A stretch of 64,000 bases of DNA from NCBI RefSeq assembly GCF_039621805.1, contig NZ_CP155074.1:1674001-1738000 (forward strand). Direction: 5' to 3'. This DNA is from Paraburkholderia sp. PREW-6R. GTDB taxonomy: Bacteria; Pseudomonadota; Gammaproteobacteria; Burkholderiales; Burkholderiaceae. The notes beneath the pieces are model-generated. The model had not been told where the DNA came from and made no database searches. It was given only the letters and a program-made list of their open reading frames with translations. Of the stretch, positions 8,651 through 18,270 are shown piece after piece; positions within the stretch are counted from its first letter, which is position 1, and each line of letters begins with the position of its first letter. Position numbers and translations under genes: made by a program.

Positions 8651-9733
8651 ATGTCGAAGAAATACCGTATCGCCGTCATTCCGGGCGACGGCATTGGAGT
8701 GGAAGTGATGCCCGAGGCGATTCGCACGCTGGACGCCGTGCAACAGCGCTTCGGCATCGAACTGGATTATCAGCATATCGAATGGGCGAGTTGCGACTAC
8801 TACGCGAAGCACGGCAAGATGATGCCGGACGACTGGAAGGCGCAGCTGCAATCCGCCGATGCCATTCTGTTCGGCGCAGTCGGATGGCCCGACACGGTGC
8901 CCGACCACGTGTCGCTATGGGGATCGCTGCTCAAGTTTCGCCGTGAGTTCGACCAGTACATCAATCTGCGCCCCGCGCGTCTTTTCGCGGGCGTGCCTTC
9001 GCCGCTCGCAGGCCGCAAGGCCGGTGACATCGACTTCTGGATCGTGCGTGAGAACACGGAGGGCGAGTATTCGTCAGTGGGCGGCGTGATGTTCGAAGGC
9101 ACCGAGCGCGAGTTCGTGCTGCAGGAATCCATCTTTACGCGGCACGGCAGCGAGCGTGTACTGAAGTTCGCGTTCGATCTCGCGCAGCGCCGCGAGCGCA
9201 AGAAGATCACCGTGGCCACCAAAAGCAACGGCATCGCGATCAGCATGCCGTGGTGGGACCAATGCGCGGCGGGCATCGCCGCGCAGTATCCGGACGTGAC
9301 ATGGGACAAGCAGCACATCGACATTCTGTGCGCGCGCTTCGTGCTGAATCCCGATCGCTTCGACGTCGTCGTGGCGACGAATCTGTTCGGCGATATCCTC
9401 TCGGATCTCGGGCCGGCCTGTACCGGCACGATTGGACTCGCGCCGTCGGGCAATCTGAATCCCGACCGCAAGTTTCCGTCGCTGTTTGAACCGGTGCACG
9501 GCTCCGCGCCCGACATCGCCGGCAAGAACATCGCCAATCCGATCGCAATGATCTGGTCGGCGGCGATGATGCTCGACTTCCTCGGCAATCACGAAGGCAA
9601 GGAGCGCGACGCGCACGACGCGATTCTCGCGGCAATCGAGGCCGTGCTGGTGGAAGGCCCGCATACCGGCGATCTGGGAGGCAAGGCGAACACCACGGAA
9701 GTGGGTCAAGCCATCGCGGCCAGACTCGCCTGA
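8651..9733 (+). CDS. Tartrate dehydrogenase/decarboxylase or D-malate dehydrogenase
   Basis: A 360-residue metal- and NAD-dependent beta-decarboxylating dehydrogenase of the isocitrate/isopropylmalate family. The N-terminal IAVIPGDGIGVEVMPEA, the RENTEGEYSSVGG segment near 140, the lysine-containing ATKSNGIA near 196 and ATNLFGDILSDLGPA near 245 are typical of the TtuC/DmlA branch, which acts on tartrate and D-malate. A strong GGGAGGAG site precedes the ATG. The gene stands alone with a terminator after it, followed by a porin and an acid carrier, which suggests growth on hydroxy-acids. Exact substrate preference cannot be read from sequence. Confidence 0.88.
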   Translation: MSKKYRIAVIPGDGIGVEVMPEAIRTLDAVQQRFGIELDYQHIEWASCDYYAKHGKMMPDDWKAQLQSADAILFGAVGWPDTVPDHVSLWGSLLKFRREFDQYINLRPARLFAGVPSPLAGRKAGDIDFWIVRENTEGEYSSVGGVMFEGTEREFVLQESIFTRHGSERVLKFAFDLAQRRERKKITVATKSNGIAISMPWWDQCAAGIAAQYPDVTWDKQHIDILCARFVLNPDRFDVVVATNLFGDILSDLGPACTGTIGLAPSGNLNPDRKFPSLFEPVHGSAPDIAGKNIANPIAMIWSAAMMLDFLGNHEGKERDAHDAILAAIEAVLVEGPHTGDLGGKANTTEVGQAIAARLA

Positions 9734-9751
9734 GACTTTCCACGCTCGCGA

Positions 9752-9786
9752 GAAAGGGCCGCCAGGCCTTTCATCGGCTTTTTTTT
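9752..9786 (+). terminator. Rho-independent terminator after the tartrate/D-malate dehydrogenase gene
   Basis: GAAAGG(G)CC pairs with GGCCTTTC (9752-9772), followed shortly by a run of eight T (9779-9786), 18 bp past the stop codon. Confidence 0.8.
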
Positions 9787-9972
9787 GACGCTTTTCCACC
9801 ACATAAGCGCTGCGCCCGCCGGGCCAGCGCTTTTTTCTTTTGCTGTGGCTTCGCTTCCGAGGCGGCCAGAACTCCTGGCCGACAGGGGTTGCCGCGAGGC
9901 CGCCAACGTTTGCGCGGCCGAATGCGGTTCTCCACGTGTGCGCTATCCACGACGATTCCGGGTAATCCCGCG

Positions 9973-10002
9973 TTGACCGCCAAATGTCAACTTGCTTACA
10001 GT
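9973..10002 (+). promoter_or_regulatory. Candidate sigma-70 promoter with overlapping dyad before the porin gene
   Basis: TTGACC (9973-9978) and TACAGT (9997-10002) are 18 bp apart. The dyad TTGAC-N8-GTCAA (9973-9990) covers the -35 box and could bind a repressor. It lies about 105 bp before the porin ATG, in an otherwise empty 374-bp gap. Confidence 0.45.
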
Positions 10003-10107
10003 CTCGCCTGTTCGCACTAAGAATCTGAGTTCAACATGCGAACAATTAAAAATGCGACGACCCGATCGCCCAAGACTTCCATGCAGTCGAATCTGGAGAG
10101 CACCTCA

Positions 10108-11328
10108 ATGAACCGCAACATCAACATGACCCGGGTCGCCTGCGCGATCGCGACGCTGACCTGCGCGCCAGTCGCGTTTGCGCAAAGCAGCGTCACGCTG
10201 TACGGCATCGTGGACACCGGCATCGGCTATCAGACCAGCCAGACGTCGCTCGGCTCGACCGCAAACGGCAAGTCGAACGTCAAAATGATCACCGGCGTAT
10301 GGGCCGGCAGCCGCTTCGGCCTGAAAGGCTCGGAAGACCTTGGCGCGGGCACGAAAGCCATCTTCCAGCTGGAGTCCGGTTTCAATTCCGCGACCGGTGG
10401 CCAGCAATACACGAATGCCTTGTTCGGCCGCCAGTCGTGGGTCGGCCTGACCAATGCGACCTACGGGACGTTCACCGCCGGCCGTCAATACACGGCGTAC
10501 TACACGATGCTTTCTCCATATAGCCCGACCACCTGGCTGACCGGCTACTACGGCGCACATCCCGGCGACGTCGACGCGCTGGACACGATCTACCGTGCGA
10601 ACAACTCGCTCGTCTATACGTCGCCGAAACTGTACGGCTTCACGTTCAGCGGCTCGTATGCCGTGGGCGGCGTGGCGGGCAGCCTGAATCGCGGCTCGAC
10701 CTGGAGCGGCGCGCTGCAGTACATCAACGGCCCGATCGGTCTCGCGGTCGGCTTCATGCGCATCAATAATTCGACGCTCGGCGGCGGCGCTTACGGCGCG
10801 GATTCGACCGTCTCGAACAACGGCGCGCAGCCTGGCGTCTCCGCCGTGACCAACGGCTACCAGACGGCGCAGGCGCAGCAGCGCTTCGCGGTGACCGGCG
10901 GCTACGCCTTCAATTCGGCGTGGGACATCTCCGCGGCCTACTCGAATGTGCAATACATCCCGGGCGTGGGTTCGAGTTTCCGCGACACGGCGATCTTCAA
11001 CACGGGCGGCGTGGTGCTGCACTGGAAGCCGGCGATCTCGTGGGATTTCGCCACGGGCTACAGCTACACGCGCGCGACGAAAGCAAACGGCATCACGAGT
11101 TCGGCGCAGTACCAGCAGGTCAATCTGTCCGAGTACTATTCATTGTCGAAGCGCACCGGGCTTTACGCATTGCAGGCGTTCCAGCGGACCAACGGCAATA
11201 CGCTCGGCACGGCCGGCGCGGGGCATATCATCAACGCAACCGCAACCATTGGCGATGGCTTCCAGAGCGCGCCGTCGTCGTCGCGAAGCCAGTTTGCCGC
11301 GGGCGTGGGCATCGTGCATCGCTTCTGA
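10108..11328 (+). CDS. Gram-negative outer-membrane porin, Burkholderia trimeric type
   Basis: A 406-residue 16-strand beta-barrel porin of the OmpC/Neisseria-type family. The start at 10108 (GGAGA nine nt upstream) gives a signal peptide MNRNINMTRVACAIATLTCA ending in AQ, followed by the diagnostic mature start SSVTLYGIVDTGIGY. KMITGVWAGSRFGLKGSEDLG is the next conserved block and the C-terminus ends in GIVHRF with the terminal phenylalanine needed for outer-membrane insertion. It is followed after 94 bp by an MFS acid transporter gene in the same direction, so the two may serve one substrate. Confidence 0.93.
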   Translation: MNRNINMTRVACAIATLTCAPVAFAQSSVTLYGIVDTGIGYQTSQTSLGSTANGKSNVKMITGVWAGSRFGLKGSEDLGAGTKAIFQLESGFNSATGGQQYTNALFGRQSWVGLTNATYGTFTAGRQYTAYYTMLSPYSPTTWLTGYYGAHPGDVDALDTIYRANNSLVYTSPKLYGFTFSGSYAVGGVAGSLNRGSTWSGALQYINGPIGLAVGFMRINNSTLGGGAYGADSTVSNNGAQPGVSAVTNGYQTAQAQQRFAVTGGYAFNSAWDISAAYSNVQYIPGVGSSFRDTAIFNTGGVVLHWKPAISWDFATGYSYTRATKANGITSSAQYQQVNLSEYYSLSKRTGLYALQAFQRTNGNTLGTAGAGHIINATATIGDGFQSAPSSSRSQFAAGVGIVHRF

Positions 11329-11422
11329 ACGAAGCGGCGCGCCAGCGCATGACACGGGGAAGGCTCGTCGCGGCGAGCCTTTCGCATCAGATCGACACCG
11401 GATCGACACAAGGAGACACAAC

Positions 11423-12781
11423 ATGAGCCGCAGCACCGCTGTGAACGTACAGACCTTTATCAACGAGCATCCTTTCTCGCCGTTCCAGTGGCTCATCTTT
11501 TTCATGTGTTTCGTCATCGTCCTGCTGGACGGCTTTGACACCGCCGCGATCGGTTTCATCGCACCTTCGCTGATCGCGCAATGGGGCATCACGAAACCGG
11601 CGCTCGCACCGGTACTGAGCGCGGCGCTGTTCGGGCTCGCGTGCGGCGCGCTCGGCTCGGGGCCGCTTTCGGACCGGCTCGGCCGACGCGTGATGCTGCT
11701 CGGCTCGGTGCTGCTCTTCGGCGTGGCCTGTCTGGGTTCGGCGTTTTCCGGCAGCATCGAGCAGTTGACCGCGCTGCGCTTCATCACCGGCCTCGGTCTC
11801 GGCGCGGCCATGCCCAATGCGGTGACGATGATGGGCGAATACTGCCCGGACCGCCGGCGCGCGACCGTGATCAACCTGATGTTCTGCGGCTTTCCGCTCG
11901 GCGCCGCGTTCGGTGGGTTCCTCGCGGCGTGGATGATTCCGCACTTCGGCTGGCGCAGCGTGCTGCTGCTCGGCGGCATTACGCCGCTTCTGCTGCTGGT
12001 CGTGCTGCTCACGCAGATGCCCGAATCCGTGCGCTATATGGTCGCCAACCGCCTGCCGGCGGACAGGATTCGCGCGGCGCTTGCGCGCATATCGAGCGAT
12101 GCGTCGCAAGCCGGTACGTTCACGATGACTGAAAGCGCGCCGCAAACCGGCGGCAAGGGCGCGGCCGTGGTGCTGTCGCGCGCATACATCGTCGGCTCGG
12201 TCATGCTGTGGCTTGCGTATTTCATGGGCCTCGTCATTTTCTACGCGTCGATCAACTGGATGCCGATCCTGCTGAAAGACGCCGGCCTCACGCCGCAGCG
12301 CGCGACGCTGATTTCTGCGCTGTTCCCGCTCGGCGGCGTCGGTGCGGTGTTGTGCGGCGTGCTGATGGACCGCTTCAACGCGAACCGGATCATCGCGGCG
12401 TGCTATGCGCTGACGGCGGTGAGCGTGTACTTCATCGGTCAGGCGGTGGGCAACGTAGGCGCGCTGGTTTTCGTCGTGTTCGCCGCCGGCGTTCTCATGA
12501 ATACCGCGCAATCGTCGCTGCCGGCGCTCGCCGCCGCGTTCTATCCGACCGAAGGGCGTGGCACCGGCGTCGCATGGATGCTCGGCATCGGCCGCTTTGG
12601 CGGGATTGCGGGCTCGTTCCTCGTAGCCGAACTCACGCGCCGCCACTTCACGTTTGCCGGCATCTTTGCGATGGTCGCCGTGGCTGGGCTGATTGCCTGC
12701 GTGGCGTTGCTGATCAAACAGGCCGCCCGTCCGCACGTGGCGAATGTGGGCGCAGCGAAAACGGAGTCGTTCGGGCACTGA
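11423..12781 (+). CDS. MFS transporter, aromatic acid:H+ symporter (AAHS) type
   Basis: A 452-residue inner-membrane carrier with about 12 transmembrane helices. The first helix carries LDGFDTAAIGF with the acidic residue typical of the AAHS family, and the loop 2-3 motif reads GPLSDRLGRR. SVRYMV after helix 6 also matches this family, which takes up aromatic and other organic acids. The ATG at 11423 has an AGGAGA site. The reading frame is open for more than 450 bp upstream through the porin gene, but that part is a shadow. The substrate is unknown; neighbours suggest a hydroxy- or dicarboxylic acid as well as an aromatic one. Confidence 0.9.
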   Translation: MSRSTAVNVQTFINEHPFSPFQWLIFFMCFVIVLLDGFDTAAIGFIAPSLIAQWGITKPALAPVLSAALFGLACGALGSGPLSDRLGRRVMLLGSVLLFGVACLGSAFSGSIEQLTALRFITGLGLGAAMPNAVTMMGEYCPDRRRATVINLMFCGFPLGAAFGGFLAAWMIPHFGWRSVLLLGGITPLLLLVVLLTQMPESVRYMVANRLPADRIRAALARISSDASQAGTFTMTESAPQTGGKGAAVVLSRAYIVGSVMLWLAYFMGLVIFYASINWMPILLKDAGLTPQRATLISALFPLGGVGAVLCGVLMDRFNANRIIAACYALTAVSVYFIGQAVGNVGALVFVVFAAGVLMNTAQSSLPALAAAFYPTEGRGTGVAWMLGIGRFGGIAGSFLVAELTRRHFTFAGIFAMVAVAGLIACVALLIKQAARPHVANVGAAKTESFGH

Positions 12782-12931
12782 CCGCGCGGCGCGGACAGCG
12801 GTTGCGCCTCATTGTCGCGTGCGGCGCGCGCCGCGCCGCTTCCCGATAAACTACGCGGTTATTTTGCATCCGGCCGAGGGCGGCGCATTCCAGACCGTCG
12901 TTCGCGCTCTCTTCGAACAGGATTTCCAGCA

Positions 12932-13261
12932 ATGAATCGCGTAGTCCTCTCCGCGCTGCTCGCGGTGTGCGTCGCACAGCCGGCCGTGCACGCCGACGCT
13001 CAAACCGTCAGCAACCAATGTTTTGCGCTCGGCGATATTGCAGGCCAGGTCGCGTCGTGGCGCACGCACAAAAAGACCAAGGCGCAGGCGCTCGCCCAGG
13101 CGGCCAAGTACTACGGCAACGAAGCCGACCGCGCGGCCGTCGACGGGATCATCGAAAAAATATACAGCCCCGACACGCCGCACATGACGCCCGACCAGGC
13201 GAGCATGGCTATCACGTCCGATTGTGTGAAGCAGCATGGCGCAAAGGCGGCAACGCCATAA
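12932..13261 (+). CDS. Small secreted protein of unknown function
   Basis: A 109-residue protein. A signal peptide MNRVVLSALLAVCVAQPAVH ending near ADA is followed by about 85 mostly helical residues with two cysteines (in NQCFALGD and SDCVKQHG) that could form one disulfide in the periplasm. AGGA lies nine nt before the ATG. It stands alone between an MFS gene and a convergent dehalogenase gene. I do not recognise the family. Confidence 0.7.
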   Translation: MNRVVLSALLAVCVAQPAVHADAQTVSNQCFALGDIAGQVASWRTHKKTKAQALAQAAKYYGNEADRAAVDGIIEKIYSPDTPHMTPDQASMAITSDCVKQHGAKAATP

Positions 13262-13416
13262 AGTACCGTAGGCAGCGCGCCATCGCGTCGGCTCCGGCGG
13301 CTTGAAAGGGTAAGGCGCGCAGGCTCTAAATACGGCTGTAACATCACGAGTCGATCGAATCAGCTTCCGGGTCAGAGCGGCCGCGGGCCGTCATGCGGCT
13401 CGCCGCAGGGCCGGCT

Positions 13417-14136
13417 CTACCGCACCGCTTCCTCGTGCGCCTTCACGAAATCGGCCATGCTGTTGAAACGGAAGTCGATGTTCGGTTGGGAACCGGGATC
13501 CATCGTCGCGCCGAAACCTTCCTTTGCATGCCGCCGGTCAATCCAGCATGAAGCCAATCCGAAATCGTTCGCGGGCTGGTGGTCATGAAAGAGGCTTTCG
13601 GCCGTGTGGAGAATCCTGTCTCTGGCGATCCCGCGCTCGCCGAGTTTCTCCAGCATGTAGTCGAAATTGCGAGGCGACGGTTTGTACGAACCGACATCTT
13701 CCGCAGTGATGATCGCGTCGAACTCGACTTGAAGCTTCACGTGGCTATGAGCGAAGCTCTCGTTATCGACGTTCGACAGTATGGCGAGCCTGTAGTGCTG
13801 CTTCAGATAGTGGAGCGCGGGTGCCGAGTCATCGAACGCAGGCCAGTTGCGGATCGACTGCCCGTACGCCACGCACTCCGGTTGCGTAACCGGCACCTGC
13901 CACTCTTCGGCAAGCCGCTTGTAGACGACTGCGAGCAACGCCTGATACCGCATCGACGGCGTGTACTTCTGCTGCGACGATTCATGGCGAGCATGGGCCT
14001 GCAGCACCTGGTCGCGCGCTAGCGGTTGCGCGACCCGCTCCAGCAAAGGCGCAAGCGCCGTGAAGATCCCCGTTTCCCAGTCGATCAGCGTGCCGTAGCA
14101 ATCGAATGTCAGCGTATCGAAATCGGTCAGTCGCAT
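13417..14136 (-). CDS. Haloacid dehalogenase type II (HAD superfamily)
   Basis: A 239-residue HAD hydrolase close to S-2-haloacid dehalogenases. The nucleophile is D12 in FDCYGTLIDWETG, motif II is LSNVDNESF, the lysine lies in YKPSPRNF, and motif III appears in HTAESLFHDHQPANDFG with GLASCWIDRR, the dehalogenase-type ending. The ATG at 14134-14136 is chosen because GAGGAC lies just upstream; an ATG 12 bp earlier is possible. It hydrolyses C-halogen bonds of short 2-haloacids in characterised relatives. A general HAD phosphatase is less likely given the DCYGT motif. Confidence 0.85.
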   Translation of the reverse strand: MRLTDFDTLTFDCYGTLIDWETGIFTALAPLLERVAQPLARDQVLQAHARHESSQQKYTPSMRYQALLAVVYKRLAEEWQVPVTQPECVAYGQSIRNWPAFDDSAPALHYLKQHYRLAILSNVDNESFAHSHVKLQVEFDAIITAEDVGSYKPSPRNFDYMLEKLGERGIARDRILHTAESLFHDHQPANDFGLASCWIDRRHAKEGFGATMDPGSQPNIDFRFNSMADFVKAHEEAVR

Positions 14137-14182
14137 GCAGGTCCTCATGACTGTTTCCAGTGAAACGACAGCGTAGTGCATG

Positions 14183-14620
14183 CTACGAGCCGCGCATTTC
14201 CTGCTGCCGCATGGGCATGGCGTCGATGGTCGTGGTCAATTTCTGCAGCGCGATCGGTTGCGGCGAATCGAGCTTGACGCCGCCGTCCTTGCCGATCAGC
14301 AGCGCGCGAAATGCATCCGCCTTCACGCCATAACGATGCCGCAAAGCAGCCGCGCTGTCGCTCGCACCTTTCACCGAATCGCCGACCACCTCCACGAGCA
14401 CGAGATCGCGCTCGGCCATTGCGTCGGGCGCGTGCGCGAGAATGTCTCGCTGCGCCGCCAGCGGCGCGGAACCGGCCGCGTCCGCGAAGACCACGAGCAC
14501 GCGCTGATGCCAGGTCAACTGGCTGATGGACGTGGCGGCGCCGCTCGCGGAGGCGGCGAGTGCAAAGCTGCTACCGAGCATGACACCGGCAAACGCGGCG
14601 AGTATGAGAGGGGATTTCAT
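14183..14620 (-). CDS. DUF4174 domain secreted protein
   Basis: A 145-residue protein with a signal peptide (MKSPLILAAFAGVMLGSSFA, cleaved near ASA) and a DUF4174-like domain that includes LLIGKDGGVKLDSPQP and the terminal IDAMPMRQQEMRG. The fold is thioredoxin-like by family, but no CxxC motif is present, so redox activity is unlikely. The start at 14618-14620 has GAGGA eight nt upstream. It lies 46 bp upstream of the dehalogenase gene on the same strand. Function is unknown. Confidence 0.8.
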   Translation of the reverse strand: MKSPLILAAFAGVMLGSSFALAASASGAATSISQLTWHQRVLVVFADAAGSAPLAAQRDILAHAPDAMAERDLVLVEVVGDSVKGASDSAAALRHRYGVKADAFRALLIGKDGGVKLDSPQPIALQKLTTTIDAMPMRQQEMRGS

Positions 14621-14766
14621 CGCTGCATTCCTCAATCTGACGATCGTTCAGAGAACGAGCAAAAAACTCGCCTGTCATTCGCACCGCTTCACGCGGGTGT
14701 CGAAGGCGCTTCACGCGCGCTTCGGGCAACTCAGGCAACTCAGGCACATTCGCGACATGCCATGTA

Positions 14767-15738
14767 CTAAGCGATTTTCACGCCGGCTCGAGCCAGCGAC
14801 TGGCCTAACTGAAGCGCGGGATAATTCCGGCCGAGCGCGCGCAGATCGGTACGCGTCTCTTCGATGATCCAGTCGCGAAGATCGGCCGCGACAGCGCACA
14901 GTGGACGATCTTCCGGCCACACGAGGCAGCAGCGCGCCCCTGTAATGAACAATTCTTCCTCTGCGGGACGCAGTGCGCCGTCGAGCAACCAGTGCGACAC
15001 CAGATCGAGCCGGCCGGGTGCAATGCCCTGCCCGAGCAACGCCGCCTGAATGATGTTCGCGTCGTCGTTCAGGCTCAACGTGCCGCCCGCATGCCGCCCA
15101 TGCGCGGCGAACGACGAAAAACGCTCGTACCAGCCGCGTTCGCCGGCGTCCGTCGCAATGACGGTATCGCCGCGCGTGCGCCCGGCCTCGGTCGCCGCCT
15201 GGTCGTGATAGTGGCGGCTGCAAACCGGCAGCACGATCTCCGGCATCACCAGCGCGCAGTGGGCCGCGTCGTCCTCTTCACGCAGCACGCGCATCGCGAG
15301 ATCCACGTCCGCAAGCGGGGTGCTCGCGCGCTCAGAGACAAGCTGATACCTGAGATCGACATGTGGAAACGCCTGATTCAGCCGCTTCATTCGCGGCATA
15401 AGCCAATGCGTGGTGAACGCGCTGGAAACGGATAGCGTGACGGATTCGGCGCCCGTCGCACGCGCTTCGATTTCACGAATCGCATTCTCGATGCCGTTAA
15501 AACCCTCCGCGATTTCCCGATACAGAATGCGCCCGCTTTCGGTCAGTTCGATGCCGCCGCGCACGCGCTCGAACAGACGCACGCCGAGGTGGTCTTCCAT
15601 TCTCGACAGCATGCGGCTCACCGCCGGCTGGCTTACGCAAAGCTCCTGCGCTGCACGGGTAAAGTTGCCGCAGCGCGCGGCGGCTTCAAAGACGAAAAGC
15701 GCGTTGGCGCTCGGCAGCTTTTTGCGTAAATTGGGCAT
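14767..15738 (-). CDS. LysR-family regulator, GcvA-like
   Basis: A 323-residue LysR regulator. The winged helix-turn-helix (about 10-65) begins with LPSANALFVFEAAARCGNFT and AAQELCVSQPAVSRML, the signature of the GcvA subgroup, and is followed by a substrate-binding effector domain. No divergent partner gene lies upstream; the next gene is another LysR regulator on the same strand 332 bp away. Its targets may be itself or genes elsewhere. Confidence 0.9.
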   Translation of the reverse strand: MPNLRKKLPSANALFVFEAAARCGNFTRAAQELCVSQPAVSRMLSRMEDHLGVRLFERVRGGIELTESGRILYREIAEGFNGIENAIREIEARATGAESVTLSVSSAFTTHWLMPRMKRLNQAFPHVDLRYQLVSERASTPLADVDLAMRVLREEDDAAHCALVMPEIVLPVCSRHYHDQAATEAGRTRGDTVIATDAGERGWYERFSSFAAHGRHAGGTLSLNDDANIIQAALLGQGIAPGRLDLVSHWLLDGALRPAEEELFITGARCCLVWPEDRPLCAVAADLRDWIIEETRTDLRALGRNYPALQLGQSLARAGVKIA

Positions 15739-16070
15739 GACCTGATGTTATGCGTTCTCCGTCAGTTTGAAAATCGCCGTCAAAATAACGGTTAGGGTGG
15801 CTCTTCGATGCAAGCGTGCCGGGCGGGACGTGGACACGTCTATCAGGGTTGTGATTGACAGCCCGGCTGACGCACCGTCCCGCCATGGGAAGGTTAAGGC
15901 GGCATTACATTCGCGCTGTTGCCGGACACCCCGGCGACTTGCCGATGGCTTCGGCACGTCGATGGCGAGCCACGTGGCCGCGCCAGCACTCGGCACGTCG
16001 CGGGCCGCGTGTATCGGCATAGCGATACCGCCAGTCTCCGGAGCGCATCGCGGCGGACACCCGCGCGTCT
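15739..16070. other. Gene-free stretch between two LysR genes
   Basis: About 330 bp. Overlapping open frames on both strands here lack ribosome sites and family signatures, so I treat it as non-coding. It should hold the promoter of the downstream LysR gene (minus strand). Confidence 0.5.
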
Positions 16071-16973
16071 CTAACCTCCTTTCGGCCGGTAACGCAGCGA
16101 GTCGATGACGAGTGCCATCGCGCGGGAGGACTCGGAACGGCTCGCGTAATACGCATGCAGGCCTGGAAACGTGGGGCACCAGTCATCGAGCACGCGGGCC
16201 AGACGCCCGGCGGCGACGTGAGGCTGTGCGAGTTCGGACGGTACGTATGCAAGGCCATATCCCGACAGCGCGGCATCGAGCATGTGGTAGGTGCTGTTGA
16301 ACGACAGTTGCCCTTCCACCCGTACCTGAACTTCGCGATGGCCTTTTTTCAGTTCCCACGCGTAGAAAGCGCCGAGCGTCGGCAGGCGCAGATTGATGCA
16401 GTTGTGCGCCATCAGGTCCTGAGGTCTTTTTAATTGCGGCTGTTTGTCGAGATAGGCAGGCGAGCCGACGATCGACATTTTCATGTCCGGCGCAACGCGC
16501 ACCGCGATCATGTCTTTTGCGACCTGGTCGCCGTTGCGAATGCCGATGTCGTAGCGATCGGCCACGATGTCAGCGAGGCCGTAATCCGTCGTGATTTCGA
16601 CTCTGATCTCGGGGTACTTGCGCAACACCTTCGACAACCTCGGCCAGAGCACCGTGTCGGTCGCGTAGTCGGTAGCCGTGATCCGGATCGTGCCCGCCGG
16701 TTTGTCGCGCAGCTCGGTCACCGCAGCCAGTTCCGCGTCGATCTCCTCGAAGCGCGGCGCAACCGTGCGCAGGATGCGCTCGCCCGCTTCGGTCGGCGCG
16801 ACACTGCGCGTGGTGCGTGTCAGCAAGCGCAGGCCCAGTCTCGCTTCCAGCGCGCGAATCGTGTGACTGAGCGCAGACTGCGACACGCCGAGTTGCGCTG
16901 CCGCGCGAGTAAAACTGCGTTCGCGGGCAACCGCGATGAACGCGACCAGATCGCCGAAATTTTCGCGTGGCAT
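16071..16973 (-). CDS. LysR-family regulator, divergent from an aldo/keto reductase
   Basis: A 300-residue LysR protein. The helix-turn-helix comprises FIAVARERSFTRAAAQLGVS and SALSHTIRALEARLGLRLL; the effector domain fills the rest. The ATG at 16971-16973 has GGAG seven nt upstream; a further ATG 24 bp upstream is less likely. The gene faces an aldo/keto reductase gene across 271 bp, the usual layout in which the LysR protein controls the divergent enzyme gene, perhaps through the dyad at 17103-17122. Confidence 0.9.
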   Translation of the reverse strand: MPRENFGDLVAFIAVARERSFTRAAAQLGVSQSALSHTIRALEARLGLRLLTRTTRSVAPTEAGERILRTVAPRFEEIDAELAAVTELRDKPAGTIRITATDYATDTVLWPRLSKVLRKYPEIRVEITTDYGLADIVADRYDIGIRNGDQVAKDMIAVRVAPDMKMSIVGSPAYLDKQPQLKRPQDLMAHNCINLRLPTLGAFYAWELKKGHREVQVRVEGQLSFNSTYHMLDAALSGYGLAYVPSELAQPHVAAGRLARVLDDWCPTFPGLHAYYASRSESSRAMALVIDSLRYRPKGG

Positions 16974-17102
16974 TGATGAACTCCAATCATGGATCATGCA
17001 GCGATTTAATCACGGGCCGCGCACATGGGCATGCCAGTACGGCGTAAACACCATTTACAGCCTGCGATCTGCGAGAAAGATATTCGTGATGCGCATTCAT
17101 AG

Positions 17103-17122
17103 GACCATGCGGTTTTATGGTC
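17103..17122. promoter_or_regulatory. Dyad GACCAT-N8-ATGGTC between LysR and aldo/keto reductase genes
   Basis: Perfect 6-bp inverted arms spaced by 8 bp in the divergent region, about 120 bp before the reductase start. It is a candidate binding site for the LysR regulator, though it does not fit the strict T-N11-A form. Confidence 0.4.
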
Positions 17123-17244
17123 TTACTTCGCGCAGAGCCGGCGCCTATCATGACGATCGACCTGGCAAACGCTAACAGGCAGCGCCTGCTGGAGCACGAC
17201 GATCGTGGCTAACCGCAGGGCCGCCCTGCATGGGAGAAACACAA

Positions 17245-18249
17245 ATGGATTATCGATACCTGGGCCGCAGCGCATTGAAAGTCTCGCCCTTGTGCCTCGG
17301 CGCAATGATGTTCGGCGGGGAAACGGACGAGGCCACATCGAAACGGATCATCGACAAGGCGTTCGACCAGGGCGTGAACTTCATCGATACCGCGGACGTG
17401 TACCACGCCGGCCGTTCCGAGGAAATCGTGGGCCGCGCGGTGGCCGAGCGGCGCGATAGCTGGGTCATTGCAACGAAGTTCGGCTACCCGAGCACGCAAG
17501 GTCCGAATGAACAGGGTCAATCGCGCAAGTGGATCAACCAGTCCGTGGACGCCAGCCTGAAGCGCCTGGGCACGGATTACATCGACATTCTCTACTTTCA
17601 CCGCGCGTTGGTCGACGCGCCGCTCGATGAAGCCGTGCGCGCGATTGGCGATCTGATTCGCGAGGGGAAAGTGCGCTACTTCGGCCTGTCGAACTTTCGT
17701 GGCTGGCGCGTCGCCGAAATCGTCCGTCTTGCGGACCAGTTCGGCCTGGACCGGCCCGTCGCAAGCGAACCTCTTTACAACATGGTCGACCGCACCGCCG
17801 AGGTCGAGCAGTTGCCCGCTGCGGCGCACTACGGGATCGGCGTCGTCCCTTATAGCCCGCTCGCGCGCGGCGTGCTGACCGGCAAATATGCATTGAACGG
17901 CACACCGCCCGCGGATTCACGCGCAGGCCGCGGCGACAAGCGGATTCAGCAGACCGAGTGGCGTCCCGAGTCGCTTGCTATCGCGCAGAAGGTGGCGGCG
18001 CACGCGACGCAACGAGGTACGAATTCGATTGCTTTCGCGCTGGCCTGGGTATTGAACAACAGCTTGGTGAGTTCGACGATCGCCGGCCCGCGCACGCTAG
18101 CGCATTGGGACAGCTACGTGCAGGCGTTGGACGTGAAACTGACCGCCGAAGACGAGCGGTTCGTCGATTCTCTGGTGCCGCCCGGCCACGCATCGACGCC
18201 CGGCTATACCGATCCGGGCTATCCGGTGGAAGGTCGCCGCGCGCTTTGA
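17245..18249 (+). CDS. Aldo/keto reductase
   Basis: A 334-residue NADPH-dependent oxidoreductase with an (alpha/beta)8 barrel. The catalytic tetrad can be traced in FIDTADVYHAGRSE (Asp and Tyr), VIATKFGYPS (Lys) and ILYFHRALV (His). SPLARGVLTGKY and the cofactor-binding STIAGPRTLAHWD are also typical. GGGAGA lies nine nt before the ATG at 17245. It is divergent from a LysR gene that likely regulates it. The substrate is unknown; this branch reduces aldehydes and sugars. Confidence 0.92.
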   Translation: MDYRYLGRSALKVSPLCLGAMMFGGETDEATSKRIIDKAFDQGVNFIDTADVYHAGRSEEIVGRAVAERRDSWVIATKFGYPSTQGPNEQGQSRKWINQSVDASLKRLGTDYIDILYFHRALVDAPLDEAVRAIGDLIREGKVRYFGLSNFRGWRVAEIVRLADQFGLDRPVASEPLYNMVDRTAEVEQLPAAAHYGIGVVPYSPLARGVLTGKYALNGTPPADSRAGRGDKRIQQTEWRPESLAIAQKVAAHATQRGTNSIAFALAWVLNNSLVSSTIAGPRTLAHWDSYVQALDVKLTAEDERFVDSLVPPGHASTPGYTDPGYPVEGRRAL

Positions 18250-18270
18250 CACGTGTTGCAAGCAGGCAGA

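Noticed and set aside
10946..12781. Long open frame joining the end of the porin region to the MFS carrier
   Set aside because: The first 159 codons overlap the porin gene in another frame and encode Arg/Ser-rich nonsense; the carrier starts at 11423 with a good ribosome site.
15748..16179. 143-codon minus-strand open frame upstream of the GcvA-like gene
   Set aside because: Overlaps the end of the next LysR gene, has Arg/Ser-rich low-complexity content and a competing frame on the other strand; no support for coding.
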